A program made the position numbers and the translations under genes. A model generated the notes under the pieces. That model did not search any database. It worked only from the letters and a program-made list of their open reading frames with translations, and was not told where the DNA came from. DNA of 52,066 bases from Propionibacterium australiense (GTDB lineage Bacteria; Actinomycetota; Actinomycetes; Propionibacteriales; Propionibacteriaceae), in NCBI RefSeq assembly GCF_003666605.1, contig NZ_RCIV01000016.1, positions 1-52,066 on the forward strand, written 5' to 3'. Shown here one piece after another: positions 20,116 through 28,900 of this stretch (its first letter is position 1; each line of letters begins with the position of its first letter).

Positions 20116-20915
20116 AGTGCGTCAACTCCCCAGCTGATGGCCCAGATCGCCGCGATGACGGCGATGGTGACGATGACGAAACCCGGCGAGGCGGCGCGCC
20201 GCACCGGCAGGGTGGCCAGCGTCGTCTCGAAACCCCGGTGGCTCATGCCCTCGTTGAGCCGGGCCGCCCGCTCCCAGGCGAGGACACCGATCGCGCCGAT
20301 GGCCGTGGCCGTGTTCTCCCAGCGCCGCCGCAGGCCCCGCATGGGGCCGACCGGGTTGTCGCCGAGGCGGCAGCGCTGGGCCTCCAGGACCGTGAGCATC
20401 GTGTCGAGGATGACGAACAGCAGGCGGTAGGTCAGATTGGCGATCTCCAGCAGCGGCTCGGGGACACGGAGACGACGCAGCCAGGTGAGCAGGTCGACCA
20501 TCGGCGTGGTGGTGGCCAGCACCATGACGGACAGGGTGCCCGACAGGCCGTGCAGGAACAGGCGCAGGGCCTGCATGGCCGAGGTGGGACCGACGCTGAG
20601 CGCGCCCAGCCGCCACCAGGCGTCGGCGGGGGACCGGCCCACCGAGAAGAGCACCGAGACACCGCCCAGCAGGAGGAAGACGAGGGGGCCGGTCATGGCC
20701 TCGGCCAGGACGCGCGGCCTGATCCGCGCCGAGCCGACGATGAGGGCGACGGCGGCCACCGAGACGAGGATGGTGCCCGGCCAGACCGGCGCGAGGAGCG
20801 CGGTGAGTACCAGGCCCATCGAGCAGAGCACCTTCTCGCCGACGCGGCGACGCCGCCACGGGGAGTCCCAGGCGGCGTCGTCGAGGGCGTGGATGTGCCG
20901 CGAGTGGCTGCTCAT
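20112..20915 (-). CDS. cbiQ: Cobalt ECF-transporter T component CbiQ
   Basis: The 267-aa membrane protein begins with a cytoplasmic stretch ([17 protein letters not shown]) typical of CbiQ and has about five to six helices. The coupling motif region contains [10 protein letters not shown]-like [12 protein letters not shown], and a second Arg-rich motif [15 protein letters not shown] matches the two A-R-G coupling helices of T components. It overlaps cbiN by an ATGA junction and cbiO by GTGA. Confidence 0.94.
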   Translation of the reverse strand: MSSHSRHIHALDDAAWDSPWRRRRVGEKVLCSMGLVLTALLAPVWPGTILVSVAAVALIVGSARIRPRVLAEAMTGPLVFLLLGGVSVLFSVGRSPADAWWRLGALSVGPTSAMQALRLFLHGLSGTLSVMVLATTTPMVDLLTWLRRLRVPEPLLEIANLTYRLLFVILDTMLTVLEAQRCRLGDNPVGPMRGLRRRWENTATAIGAIGVLAWERAARLNEGMSHRGFETTLATLPVRRAASPGFVIVTIAVIAAIWAISWGVDAL

Positions 20916-21346
20916 GCATCGCTCTCGGCCGGTGTCCCCCGTTCGAGAGCCTGTGCCCCGGCCGCCTCCGCCTCGGCGACCCGGGCGGCCTCGGGGGAAC
21001 CGGCCTCGGCGGCCTGGCGCGCCGCGGCGTGCCGACCGCTCATCCGGCCGATGCAGAAGCAGATGATGCCCGAGCCGATGGCCGCCTGGATGGCGAACAG
21101 GCCCGACTCGACCTCACCGGCCGGTTCGAACAGCGGCTCGAACCATGGTTCGGCGCCGGCCTCCTCGGCGGCCTCGGTGGCCGCGTCGTCCGTGCCGACG
21201 AAGGCCTCCTCCGAGCCGCCGGCCATCCGGTTCCCCACGACGAGCGAGACGAGGAAGATCAGGACGACCGCGCCGAGCAGGACCCAGTTCACCCACTTCT
21301 TCGAACTGGTCAGGGCGCCGGACGCGGTGGTGACACGCTCAGACAT
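20912..21346 (-). CDS. cbiN: Cobalt transport accessory protein CbiN
   Basis: The 144-aa protein has a first helix [20 protein letters not shown], an extracytoplasmic acidic loop ([20 protein letters not shown]...[10 protein letters not shown]) and a second helix [20 protein letters not shown]. This is the CbiN plan, in which the loop contacts the CbiM metal site. The Ala/Glu-rich C-terminal tail after about residue 105 is longer than in enteric CbiN. It overlaps cbiM by 8 nt. Confidence 0.9.
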   Translation of the reverse strand: MSERVTTASGALTSSKKWVNWVLLGAVVLIFLVSLVVGNRMAGGSEEAFVGTDDAATEAAEEAGAEPWFEPLFEPAGEVESGLFAIQAAIGSGIICFCIGRMSGRHAAARQAAEAGSPEAARVAEAEAAGAQALERGTPAESDA

Positions 21347-22061
21347 GGGAGCCCTCCTTCGCGGCGGCGCGGGTCCCCTCGGCGGAGGCCGAGGTCTGCG
21401 GGGCGAGATCGAGGCCGAGGCCGGCCAGCTGCGGGGCGGCGACCCTCACCAGGAAGCGGAACAGCAGGATGCCCAGGAAGCCCTCCATGACGGCCAGCGG
21501 GATCTGCGAGACGGCGAAGACGCTCAGGAACTTGGCGGCCGCGCCCGGGATGCCGCTGGAGGCGTCCGGGAAGGCGAAGGCCAGCTGCAGGCTGGTCACG
21601 CAGTAGGTGGCCAGGTCGCTGAGCGCCATGCACAGGAAGATCGCCAGCGCGTTCGGGCCGTGCAGCCTCTTCGTCAGCAGGTACACCCAGTAGCCGACCC
21701 AGGGGCCGGCGATGGCCATGGAGAAGGTGTTGGCGCCGAGCGTGGTGATGCCGCCGTGTGCGAGCAGCAGCGCCTGGAAGACCAGCACGATGAGGCCCAT
21801 GAAGGCCATGACGGGTGGTTTGAACAGGATCACCCCCACCCCGGTGCCGGTGGGGTGCGAGCTCGAGCCGGTGACGCTCGGGAGCTTGATGGAACTCAGC
21901 AGGAAGGTGAAGGCGCCGGCGGTCGCCAGCAGGAGCTTGTTCTCGGGGCGCTCCCTCACCTCCTTGACGACCCGGTAGGCGCCGTGGACGACGAACGGGG
22001 CGGCCGCCGCGTACCAGATGGCGCACTGGGCGGGAGGGAGAACACCTTCAGCGATGTGCAT
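21339..22061 (-). CDS. cbiM: Cobalt ECF-transporter substrate-binding protein CbiM
   Basis: This 240-aa S component binds Co(II) through its extreme N-terminus. The mature start [10 protein letters not shown] is visible, with His2 as the family metal ligand, and SSSHPTGTG supplies further conserved ligands. It has about seven helices. AAAGGA lies upstream of ATG 22061. It is the first gene of the cobalt operon, directly after the B12 riboswitch, so import should fall when cobalamin is abundant. Confidence 0.95.
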   Translation of the reverse strand: MHIAEGVLPPAQCAIWYAAAAPFVVHGAYRVVKEVRERPENKLLLATAGAFTFLLSSIKLPSVTGSSSHPTGTGVGVILFKPPVMAFMGLIVLVFQALLLAHGGITTLGANTFSMAIAGPWVGYWVYLLTKRLHGPNALAIFLCMALSDLATYCVTSLQLAFAFPDASSGIPGAAAKFLSVFAVSQIPLAVMEGFLGILLFRFLVRVAAPQLAGLGLDLAPQTSASAEGTRAAAKEGSHV

Positions 22062-22094
22062 GAGGTCGTTCCTTTCTCGGGATCATGCGTCCCG

Positions 22095-22255
22095 TCGGGG
22101 AAAGGGCCTGCCGAGGTGCAGTTCCTGACTCCCGCCCGCGTGGGGCGTGCACAGTGGCGCGACCGTGCCGGCTTCTCCCGGCTTCCTGTCGCCTCGGTGG
22201 CTGCTCGTGTTGTTCAGTTGTCGACCCGAGTATCGCACTGCCCGTTCTCCCCGGT
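22095..22255 (-). promoter_or_regulatory. Cobalamin riboswitch upstream of cbiM
   Basis: On the minus strand the conserved core is clear. The P4-P6 side reads GGAAGCCGGGAGAAGCCGGC followed by GCGCCACTGT (22151-22160 region). The B12 box then reads GAGTCAGGAACTGCACCTCGGCA, split here as GAGTCAGGAACTGC and ACCTCGGCA (about 22107-22133). These match the AdoCbl riboswitch class. Further downstream CCTTTC can pair with GAAAGG of the cbiM ribosome site, which suggests translational control. The boundaries are approximate. Confidence 0.92.
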
Positions 22256-22300
22256 TTCCCCGGGCCGGTTGGTGGTCCGGGTCCGGGGCGGGCGTGCCGG

Positions 22301-22699
22301 TCAGTTGAGCGTGTAGAACTCCAGTGCGATGTTGTCGGGGCCGCGGAAGGCGATGAGTGAGCCCGTCGCGCCGGCAACGATGCCGCTGTGCTCCACCCCG
22401 GCGCCGTCGAGCCGGCCCGCCCACGTCTTCAGCGCGCCGGTACTCGGCACCGCGAAACTCAGGTGGTCCAGTCCCACTCGGTGCTCGTCGAAGGGCCCGG
22501 ATATCCCTGCCGGCCCGTGGCTCACGAGGCTGAGCATCACGTCCCCGAGCCGGATCATGGCCTTGGACATCGGACCGATGTCGAGCTGAGCCACCTTCTC
22601 GGCTCCCAGAACGCTGACGAACCACTCCACGCTGGCCGGTAGCTCGGTGACGGTGATGCCGATGTGATGGATGCCGACGATGCCGGGGTTAGCGCTCAT
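22301..22699 (-). CDS. VOC-superfamily (glyoxalase/epimerase-like) metalloprotein
   Basis: The 132-aa protein has two beta-alpha-beta-beta-beta modules. Probable metal ligands are His12 (IHHIGITV), His79 (LDHLSFAV) and Glu127 (ALEFYTL), the usual vicinal-oxygen-chelate set. It resembles lactoylglutathione lyase or methylmalonyl-CoA epimerase proteins in size, but no substrate-specific motif was recognised, and epimerase should not be assumed from the host group. It diverges from the LysR gene, a layout often seen when the regulator also controls its neighbour. Confidence 0.8.
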   Translation of the reverse strand: MSANPGIVGIHHIGITVTELPASVEWFVSVLGAEKVAQLDIGPMSKAMIRLGDVMLSLVSHGPAGISGPFDEHRVGLDHLSFAVPSTGALKTWAGRLDGAGVEHSGIVAGATGSLIAFRGPDNIALEFYTLN

Positions 22700-22949
22700 G
22701 GCTCCGAGTGAACCATGAGTGCCGGCGATCGGGGAAGGGGCGCTGTCATTCCCTTCGTGAGCCCGGGCCGGTGAGCCGCTGCGCCTGCGCCGCCGCGAAG
22801 GGTGACGGGCCCGGCAGGACCGTTCCGGTCCGGGAGGCGTAGCGCAGGTCGTCCGCGGTGCGCTGCCGCCCGGCCCGAGGCGGAGGCTCGGTGCTGTGTC
22901 GACAGGGCGATCACATCCGCGGCACAGCTGGCACCAGTGCGCGAGTGAT

Positions 22950-22964
22950 TAAACTCTCATCTAT
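22950..22964 (+). promoter_or_regulatory. Candidate LysR box at the regulator's own promoter
   Basis: TAAA-CTCTCAT-CTAT. Reading the other strand, ATAG-ATGAGAG matches the ATAG-ATGGGGG of the gadB box at 9 of 11 positions, both differences being G/A. It lies 6-30 bp before the possible start codons of the LysR gene, where an autorepressor would sit. Confidence 0.5.
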
Positions 22965-22997
22965 TTATGAATGGACGGGTGGGAGGCTGAGGACCGC

Positions 22998-23897
22998 ATG
23001 CTCCTCAAACAGTTGGAGTACTTCGTCGCGGTGGCGCACGAACGCCATTTCGCCCGTGCGGCACAGGTCTGCGGGGTCTCCCAGCCCACCCTCTCCGACG
23101 GTGTGCGCAGGCTGGAGCAGGAACTCGGGATGCCGCTCATCCGCAGGGGCCACACCTTCCAGGGCCTCACCCCCGAGGGCAGCCGCCTGGTGGTCTGGGC
23201 GCAGCGCATGGTCGACGACCGCCGGGCCCTGCACGACGCGGCCGCGGTCCTGCGCGCTGGTCTGAACGGGACGCTGCGCGTCGGGGTCGTCCCGGCCGCC
23301 ACCACCACGGTCGCCAGGGTGCTCGACAGGTTCTGCGCCGAGCACCCCCTCGTCGAGGTGCACATCGAGTCGATGCTGTCCACGAATGACGTCATCAGCC
23401 AGATCTCCACCTACGATCTCGACGCCGGCATCTGCTACCCGGTGGGGAACGAGATGGTGCGTTACCGGCCGCTCTACGACGAGACCTGGGCCTTCCTCGC
23501 ACCCCAGCACATGGTGGACGACAGCGCCGAGTCCATCACCTGGGCGCAGGCCGCCAGCTACCCGCTGGTGATGCTCGGCACCTCGCTGCACGGCATGTCC
23601 CCCATGATCGGGGCCTTCGAGGCCTCCGGGGCCGTTCCGCACGTCACCATCGAGACCGACTCGGTGGCCTCGCTGTTCGGATTCGTCAACACCGGGCGGT
23701 GGGCCAGTATCGTTCCCGACCGCTGGGTGCTCGACTCCGGGCAGGTGACCGACCTGGCGCTCCTCGAACTCGTCGAACCGGTCGTGCAGACCAGGATCGT
23801 GCTGGCACACCACTCCGGTGAGCCCATGAGCCCGGTCGTCGAGGCGCTGGTCTCCTCGGCGGTCAGCGTGTGCTCCCGCGCGCCGGGCGTCGGCTGA
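22998..23897 (+). CDS. LysR-family transcriptional regulator
   Basis: The 299-aa product has an N-terminal winged helix-turn-helix (LKQLEYFVAVAHERHFARAAQVCGVSQPTLSDGVRRLEQELG), then a linker helix and a type-2 periplasmic-binding-like effector domain (GTLRVGVVPAATTTVARVLDRF...). GAGGA/GGGAGG precede ATG 22998, and an ATG at 22971 is an alternative. The gene is 284 bp upstream of gadB, co-directional, and divergent from the VOC gene. Matching boxes upstream of itself and of gadB make it the likely gad regulator. The effector is unknown; glutamate or pH-related metabolites are guesses. Confidence 0.92.
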   Translation: MLLKQLEYFVAVAHERHFARAAQVCGVSQPTLSDGVRRLEQELGMPLIRRGHTFQGLTPEGSRLVVWAQRMVDDRRALHDAAAVLRAGLNGTLRVGVVPAATTTVARVLDRFCAEHPLVEVHIESMLSTNDVISQISTYDLDAGICYPVGNEMVRYRPLYDETWAFLAPQHMVDDSAESITWAQAASYPLVMLGTSLHGMSPMIGAFEASGAVPHVTIETDSVASLFGFVNTGRWASIVPDRWVLDSGQVTDLALLELVEPVVQTRIVLAHHSGEPMSPVVEALVSSAVSVCSRAPGVG

Positions 23898-23900
23898 CGG

Positions 23901-23919
23901 TGCCGCCGAGCGGGCGGCA
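23901..23919 (+). terminator. Hairpin just after the LysR gene
   Basis: TGCCGCC-GAGCG-GGCGGCA forms a perfect 7-bp G+C stem 4 nt after the stop, a plausible terminator without a U tract. An imperfect 50-bp downstream duplicate (23950-23966 repeats the first 17 nt) has lost the second arm. Confidence 0.5.
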
Positions 23920-24042
23920 AGTGGCGCGGGCGTTCCGGCTTCGGGGCCAGTGCCGCCGAGCGGGCGCCACCGCGGGCCAACGGGCGTTTCCGGGGCTGAA
24001 CCGCGCGTCGGGCGGCCGGACGGTCCCGGCATGCGCTCGAGC

Positions 24043-24110
24043 CCCGAGTCAACCCTGATGATGTACCCCGATTTAACCCTGATAGATGGGGGCTATCGGA
24101 CGATAGGTGC
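24043..24110 (+). promoter_or_regulatory. gadB upstream regulatory region with LysR-type dyad and direct repeats
   Basis: ATAG-ATGGGGG-CTAT at 24082-24096 is a perfect T-N11-A LysR-type dyad, and another ATAG half-site follows at 24103. Just upstream AACCCTGAT occurs twice, at 24051 and 24075 (24 bp apart). The dyad lies about 85-100 bp before gadB ATG 24182, the usual distance for LysR activators. The local sequence is poorer in G+C than the flanks. Confidence 0.6.
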
Positions 24111-24181
24111 TTCTCGTGGCACGGAACGCACATTGGTGAAAACCTTCGGGCAAGCACCACTTGTTGAGAGGAGTTTTCAAC

Positions 24182-25606
24182 ATGTCACGACCAGATTCTC
24201 AGTGCCCTGTCACACAGGCCCTGTCCTCCGCCAAGGACCCGGGAGCCAGCGAGCTCAACCCGCTCTTCGCCCGTCCCGGCGAGGCCTCCGAGCTGCCGAA
24301 GTTCCGTTTCCCCAGCACGGAGGCACTGCCGGAGACCGCCTACCAGGTCGTCCACGACGAGGCGATGCTCGACGGCAACGCCCGGCTCAACCTGGCCACC
24401 TTCGTCGGCACCTGGATGGACGAGCACGCCAACCGCCTCTATCTGGAGACGGCCGACAAGAACATGATCGACAAGGACGAGTACCCGCGTACCGCCGAGA
24501 TTGAGACCAGGTGCTGGACGATGCTCGCCGATCTGTGGCACGCCCCGGACCCGAAGCACACCATCGGCACCTCGACGATCGGTTCCTCGGAGGCCTGCAT
24601 GCTCGGCGGCCTGGCCCTCAAGCGCCGCTGGCAGCAGGCCCGCAAGGCCGCCGGCAAGTCGACCGACAGACCCAACCTCATCATGTCGAGCGCCGTCCAG
24701 GTGTGCTGGGAGAAGTTCTGCAACTACTGGGACGTCGAGCCCCGGCTCGTGCCGATCAGCGAGGAGCACAAGGTGCTCGACGGCCACGGGCTCGAGAACT
24801 ACGTCGACGAGAACACCATCGGCGTGGTGGCGATCATGGGCGTCACCTACACCGGCATGTACGAGCCCGTCGCCCGGATAGCCCAGGCGCTGGACGCCAT
24901 CCAGGAACGCACCGGCCTCGACATCCCCATCCACGTCGACGGCGCCTCGGGCGCCATGATCGCCCCCTTCGTGCATCCCGACCTGGTCTGGGACTTCCGC
25001 ATCGACCGGGTGGCGTCCATCAGCACGTCCGGCCACAAGTACGGGCTGGTGTACCCCGGCATCGGCTGGGTGGTGTGGCGCGACAAGACGGCCCTGCCGG
25101 CCGAGCTCATCTTCGAGGTCTCCTATCTCGGCGGGCAGATGCCGACCTTCGCGCTCAACTTCTCCCGCCCGGGCGCCCAGGTGCTGCTCCAGTACTACAT
25201 GTTCCTGCGGCTCGGCTTCGACGGCTACCAGCGCGTGCAGGCAAACAGCCGTGACGTGGCCCGCTACCTCGCCGGGGAGATCGCCGCGATGGGCCCCTTC
25301 GAATTGTGGAACGACGGCTCCGACATCCCCGTGTTCGCCTGGCGGCTGCGGGCAGATTACACGGACAAGTGGAATCTGTACGACCTGTCCGACCGGCTGC
25401 GCATGAAGGGCTGGCTGGTGCCCGCCTACCCGATGCCCGACGACCTCACCGACGTCACCGTGCAGCGGATCGTCGTTCGCAACGGGCTCAGCCACGACCT
25501 GGCCAGCGCCTTCCTCGAGGACCTGCGTGCCGAGGTCACCTATCTCGATCGGCTCGACGGGCCGCTGCCCCACGAGGCGGACCGGCCCGCTGCCTTCCAC
25601 CACTGA
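24182..25606 (+). CDS. gadB: Glutamate decarboxylase
   Basis: This PLP enzyme converts glutamate to GABA + CO2, consuming an intracellular proton and supporting acid resistance. The length is 474 aa. The PLP lysine is Lys286 in SISTSGHKYGLVYPGIGW, and HVDGASGAMIAPF holds the Asp that contacts PLP. SQCPVTQAL and FPSTEALPETAYQVVHDEAMLDGNARLNLATF match the family N-terminus. ATG 24182 is chosen over the upstream TTG because GAGAGGAG lies 8 nt before it. The antiporter gene begins 11 nt after the stop, so this is a classical gadBC operon. Confidence 0.96.
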   Translation: MSRPDSQCPVTQALSSAKDPGASELNPLFARPGEASELPKFRFPSTEALPETAYQVVHDEAMLDGNARLNLATFVGTWMDEHANRLYLETADKNMIDKDEYPRTAEIETRCWTMLADLWHAPDPKHTIGTSTIGSSEACMLGGLALKRRWQQARKAAGKSTDRPNLIMSSAVQVCWEKFCNYWDVEPRLVPISEEHKVLDGHGLENYVDENTIGVVAIMGVTYTGMYEPVARIAQALDAIQERTGLDIPIHVDGASGAMIAPFVHPDLVWDFRIDRVASISTSGHKYGLVYPGIGWVVWRDKTALPAELIFEVSYLGGQMPTFALNFSRPGAQVLLQYYMFLRLGFDGYQRVQANSRDVARYLAGEIAAMGPFELWNDGSDIPVFAWRLRADYTDKWNLYDLSDRLRMKGWLVPAYPMPDDLTDVTVQRIVVRNGLSHDLASAFLEDLRAEVTYLDRLDGPLPHEADRPAAFHH

Positions 25607-25617
25607 GGAGAAGTGCG

Positions 25618-27192
25618 ATGTCAACCAACGCAACCGGCTCCGGTGCGGCCCGCCGGCCCGCCGCGATGTCCGTCTTCAACCTGGCAATGCTCACCGTGGT
25701 GGCGGTGGCCTCGCTCCGCTCCCTGCCCGCCATGGCCAGCTACGGGCTGGCCTCGGTGCTGCTGTTCATCATTCCCGCCGTCCTGTTCCTCATCCCCACC
25801 GCGCTGGTGGCCGCCGAGCTCGCCACCGGCTGGAAGGGGGGCGTGTTCATCTGGGTGCGTGAGGCCTTCGGTGAACGCTGGGGCTTCCTGGCCATCTGGC
25901 TGCAGTGGGTGCAGAACGTCGTGTGGTACCCCACCCAGATCGCCTTCATCGCCGTGAGCCTGTCCTACGTGGTCAACCGCGGGGAACTGGCCGACAACGG
26001 GCTCTACGTGGCCGTCGTCATCATCGCGCTCTACTGGGTGTCCACCTTCATCACCCTGGCGGGCGGCAATCTCTTCGCCAAGGTGGGTTCGTGGAGCGGC
26101 ATCCTGGGCACCATCTTCCCGGCGCTGCTGCTCATCGTCTTCGGCGTGGCCTGGCTGGCCACCGGCACACCCTCGCAGACTCCGCTGACGGCAGGGGCGG
26201 CGCTGCCGCCCTGGACCGGCCTGGCGTCCATCGTGCTCATCGTGTCCAACGTGCTCGCCTACGCCGGAATGGAAGTGAACGCGGTGCACGCCAACGAGAT
26301 GGCCGATCCCGGGCGGGGCTACCCTCGCTCGGTCGTGGTCTCGGCGCTCATGATCCTGGCGATCCTCATCCTGCCGACACTCGCGATCGCCGTCGCGGTC
26401 CCGCAGAGCAGCCTCGGTGTCGTGGACGGCATCAACCTGGCCTTCCATGCCTTCTTCGACCACTGGCACATCGCCTGGGGCACGCCGGTGATGTCGCTGC
26501 TCATCGCGCTCGGCGCCTTCGCCTCCGTGGTCACCTGGATCGCCGGGCCGTCCAAGGGCCTGCTCGCCGCAGCCAGGACGGGGCTGCTGCCTCCGCTGCT
26601 CCAGCGGCGCAACAGGGCCGGCGTGCAGCGCTCGATCCTCGTGCTGCAGGGCCTCATCGTGACGATCCTGGCGCTGCTGTTCGTGGTGATCCCCAACGGG
26701 AACACGGCCTTCGTCACCCTCATCGACATGGCCGCCGCGCTCTACCTCATCATGTACATGCTCATGTTCGCCGCCGCCATCCGGCTGAGGACGACGCGGC
26801 CCCAGGTGAAGCGCACCTACCGCACGCCGGCGATGAGGCTGGTGGCCGGTGTCGGCTTCGTGGCCTGCGCCGCGGCCTTCGTCCTGTCGTTCATCCGCCC
26901 GGCCGGGTTCACCGGGCTCAGTACAACCGGTTACGGCCTCGTGGTGGGCGTGGTCATCGTCGTGCTCGGCGTGCCGCCGCTCCTGTTCTACGCGCTGCGC
27001 AAACCGGGCTGGTGCCTGGAACCCGATCACGCCACCGGCGACGCCATCCTGGTGAACCCGCCGAAGTCGGAGCCGGTCGGTGACGCGGTGGTCGCGCGGA
27101 GGATCATCGAGACGGCGATCGTGTCCCGGAAGACCACTGATGCGCCCCCAAGGGCCACTGACGCGTCCCGGAGGAGCACCGACGTGGTCTGA
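25618..27192 (+). CDS. gadC: Glutamate/GABA antiporter (APC superfamily)
   Basis: The 524-aa protein has about 12 transmembrane helices and swaps external glutamate for internal GABA, completing the acid-resistance cycle. Family features include NLAMLTVVAVASLRSLPAMA in helix 1, WKGGVFIWVREAFGERWGF, and AYAGMEVNAVHANEMADPGRGYPRS in the central region. The C-terminal hydrophilic tail of about 60 residues could act as the pH-dependent C-plug known in E. coli GadC, but its sequence is different. GGAG overlapping the gadB stop precedes the ATG. The open frame upstream of 25618 is a shadow of gadB. Confidence 0.93.
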   Translation: MSTNATGSGAARRPAAMSVFNLAMLTVVAVASLRSLPAMASYGLASVLLFIIPAVLFLIPTALVAAELATGWKGGVFIWVREAFGERWGFLAIWLQWVQNVVWYPTQIAFIAVSLSYVVNRGELADNGLYVAVVIIALYWVSTFITLAGGNLFAKVGSWSGILGTIFPALLLIVFGVAWLATGTPSQTPLTAGAALPPWTGLASIVLIVSNVLAYAGMEVNAVHANEMADPGRGYPRSVVVSALMILAILILPTLAIAVAVPQSSLGVVDGINLAFHAFFDHWHIAWGTPVMSLLIALGAFASVVTWIAGPSKGLLAAARTGLLPPLLQRRNRAGVQRSILVLQGLIVTILALLFVVIPNGNTAFVTLIDMAAALYLIMYMLMFAAAIRLRTTRPQVKRTYRTPAMRLVAGVGFVACAAAFVLSFIRPAGFTGLSTTGYGLVVGVVIVVLGVPPLLFYALRKPGWCLEPDHATGDAILVNPPKSEPVGDAVVARRIIETAIVSRKTTDAPPRATDASRRSTDVV

Positions 27193-27574
27193 GTCGCACC
27201 CGCCGACACCGGGCCCGAGCCGCCGGCCGATCATCCAGGATCCCTGGAATCTGCGGTGGCCCGGGCCCGGCTCCGTGAACTCCGGGGTGCGTTCCGGCCG
27301 TGTGTGCGGCTGCTTGGTCCTCGGCTCGGCTCCGTGAACTTCGGGGTGTGTTCCGGCCGTGTGTGCGGCTGCTTGGTCCTCGGCTCGGCTCCGTGAACTC
27401 CGGGGTGCGTTCCGGCCATGTGCGCAGCTGTCTGAACTTCGGCCCGTATCGCATGAACTCCGGACGCGTCCCGCTCATGTTCGAGGAGGAATTCTCGCGA
27501 TGCGCAGATGGTGATATGCCCGTGGCTTGGCACAATGGCATGAACTGGAAACACGCCGAGAAGAGGGGAAGCTC
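27193..27574. other. Gap after gadC holding a 59-bp tandem repeat
   Basis: A 380-bp spacer with no credible gene. Most of it is occupied by the tandem array at 27269-27465, described separately. The promoter of the downstream oxidoreductase should lie in the last 110 bp, which are A/T-richer, but no clear -35/-10 pair was found. Confidence 0.5.
27269..27465. repeat. 59-bp tandem repeat with decaying copies
   Basis: Units start at 27269, 27328 and 27387, each opening GGCTCCGTGAACT(C/T)CGGGGTG. The first two are complete and nearly identical; the third decays after about 40 bp. Two further TGAACT(T/C)CGG cores follow at about 27432 and 27454, giving five cores in all. Neither strand has coding character. 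Confidence 0.9.
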
Positions 27575-28684
27575 ATGGCCGGTGATCGCCCACTCCTGTT
27601 CGAACCGCTCACCCTCCGCGGGCTCACCGTGCGGAACCGCGCCTGGGTGCCGCCGATGTGCCAGTACTCGGTGGAGACCCGTGACGGCATGCCGAACACC
27701 TACCACCTCGTCCACTACGGTTCCCTGGCGATCGGTGGCTTCGGCCTCATCATCGCCGAGGCCAGCGGCGTGCAGCCCGTCGGCCGCATCACCCCCTTCG
27801 ACCTCGGCCTGTGGGACGACGCCCAGGTTCCCGCCTGGTCTCGCATCGCCGACTTCGTCCACGCCCACGGCGCCGCTCTCGGCGTTCAGCTCGGGCATGC
27901 CGGCTTCAAAGCCAGCACGAACCAGTGGTGGCCCGGCGTCCCCCAGGGCGTGGTGCCTGCGGCGCTGGGCGGCTGGGAGCCCGTCGGCCCGCAGGACGAC
28001 ACCCTGACCGCCCTGGACGGCTCCACCGTGCGCGTCAACGGGCTGGACGAGGACGGCATCGCCCGGGTGATCTCCGACTTCGCCGACGCCGCCCGTCGCG
28101 CCGACGCGGCCGGCCTGGACACCGTCGAGATCCACGGCGCCCACGGCTATCTGCTGCACCAGTTCTACTCGCCGCTGACGAACCACCGCACCGACCGCTG
28201 GGGCGGTGACGCCGAGGGGCGGACCCGTCTCGTCCTCGAGGTGGCCCGCGCCGTGCGTGCCGTGTTCCCCGACGACAAGCCGGTTCTCGTTCGCCTCACG
28301 TGCAGCGACTGGAATCCCGGGGGTTTCACGCCGGAGGATGCGGTGGAACTCGCCGGGCAGCTCAAGCAGATCGGCGTCGACGCGATCGACGCCTCCTCCG
28401 GCGGGCTGCCCGGCGCCGACATCCCGCTCGCTCCCGGCTACCAGGTGCAGTTCGCCGAGAGGATTCGCCGCGAGGCAGGCATCCCGACGGTCGCCGTCGG
28501 TCTCATCGACGACCCCGCCCAAGCCGAGCAGATCCTCGCCGAGGGCAGGGCCGACGCCGTCGACCTCGGGCGGGCAGCCCTGCGCGACAGCAACTGGCCC
28601 CTGCGCGCTGCTCACGAGTTGGGCCTTCCCAACGAGCAGGCCCCTTGGGCGCCGCAGCGCTTCCGCGGCGCCTGGCAGCACTGA
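27575..28684 (+). CDS. NADH:flavin oxidoreductase, Old Yellow Enzyme family (YqjM-like)
   Basis: The 369-aa FMN TIM-barrel enzyme opens with LFEPLTLRGLTVRNRAWVPPMCQYS, where the Cys of PPMCQYS is the YqjM-class redox-tuning residue. The substrate His pair lies in EIHGAHGYLLHQFYSPLTNHRTDRWGG. Phosphate-binding glycines lie in VAVGLI and ADAVDLGRAAL. Enzymes of this class reduce activated alkenes, often in stress responses. ATG 27575 follows AGAGGGGA; the ATG at 27527 is possible but lacks a site. It seems monocistronic, ending in hairpin A. Confidence 0.93.
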   Translation: MAGDRPLLFEPLTLRGLTVRNRAWVPPMCQYSVETRDGMPNTYHLVHYGSLAIGGFGLIIAEASGVQPVGRITPFDLGLWDDAQVPAWSRIADFVHAHGAALGVQLGHAGFKASTNQWWPGVPQGVVPAALGGWEPVGPQDDTLTALDGSTVRVNGLDEDGIARVISDFADAARRADAAGLDTVEIHGAHGYLLHQFYSPLTNHRTDRWGGDAEGRTRLVLEVARAVRAVFPDDKPVLVRLTCSDWNPGGFTPEDAVELAGQLKQIGVDAIDASSGGLPGADIPLAPGYQVQFAERIRREAGIPTVAVGLIDDPAQAEQILAEGRADAVDLGRAALRDSNWPLRAAHELGLPNEQAPWAPQRFRGAWQH

Positions 28685-28693
28685 CGGTCATCT

Positions 28694-28734
28694 CCCGCCC
28701 GACTTTTCCCGCCCGACTTTTCCCGCCCGACTTT
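28694..28734 (+). repeat. 14-bp tandem repeat, 3 copies
   Basis: CCCGCCCGACTTTT is repeated head to tail from 28694, 28708 and 28722; the last copy ends TTTC. It begins 10 nt after the oxidoreductase stop. No function is apparent. Confidence 0.95.
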
Positions 28735-28752
28735 CGGCCTTCGACAGCGCTC

Positions 28753-28794
28753 GTCCTGCGGTTCTTGTGGAAAGACGCACGAGAACCGCAGGAC
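28753..28794 (+). repeat. Hairpin repeat family, copy A
   Basis: 42 nt: GTCCTGCGGTTCTTGTG, loop, then an arm ending AGAACCGCAGGAC. The stem is about 17 bp with one G-T pair. Identical to copy B, 106 bp downstream. It could terminate the oxidoreductase transcript. Confidence 0.9.
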
Positions 28795-28858
28795 CAGGCT
28801 GCTGAGGCAGTATCACGGCCAGTCTGCTCTGCGAGTCAGTCCGCCCTGCGATTCTCAT

Positions 28859-28900
28859 GTCCTGCGGTTCTTGTGGAAAGACGCACGAGAACCGCAGGAC
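28859..28900 (+). repeat. Hairpin repeat family, copy B (abuts the nuclease stop codon)
   Basis: All 42 nt are identical to copy A. The minus-strand nuclease gene's TAG occupies 28902-28900, so the palindrome shares one base with its stop codon and starts its 3' flank. A half copy (CCTGCGATTCTCATG) lies at 28844-28858 next to it. A bidirectional terminator role is plausible. Confidence 0.9.

Noticed and set aside
22301-22699. Methylmalonyl-CoA epimerase
   Set aside because: The host group makes it tempting, but only generic VOC metal ligands are seen; kept as VOC-family.
27269-27465. CRISPR array
   Set aside because: The 59-bp units are contiguous with no unique spacers and no cas genes are present.
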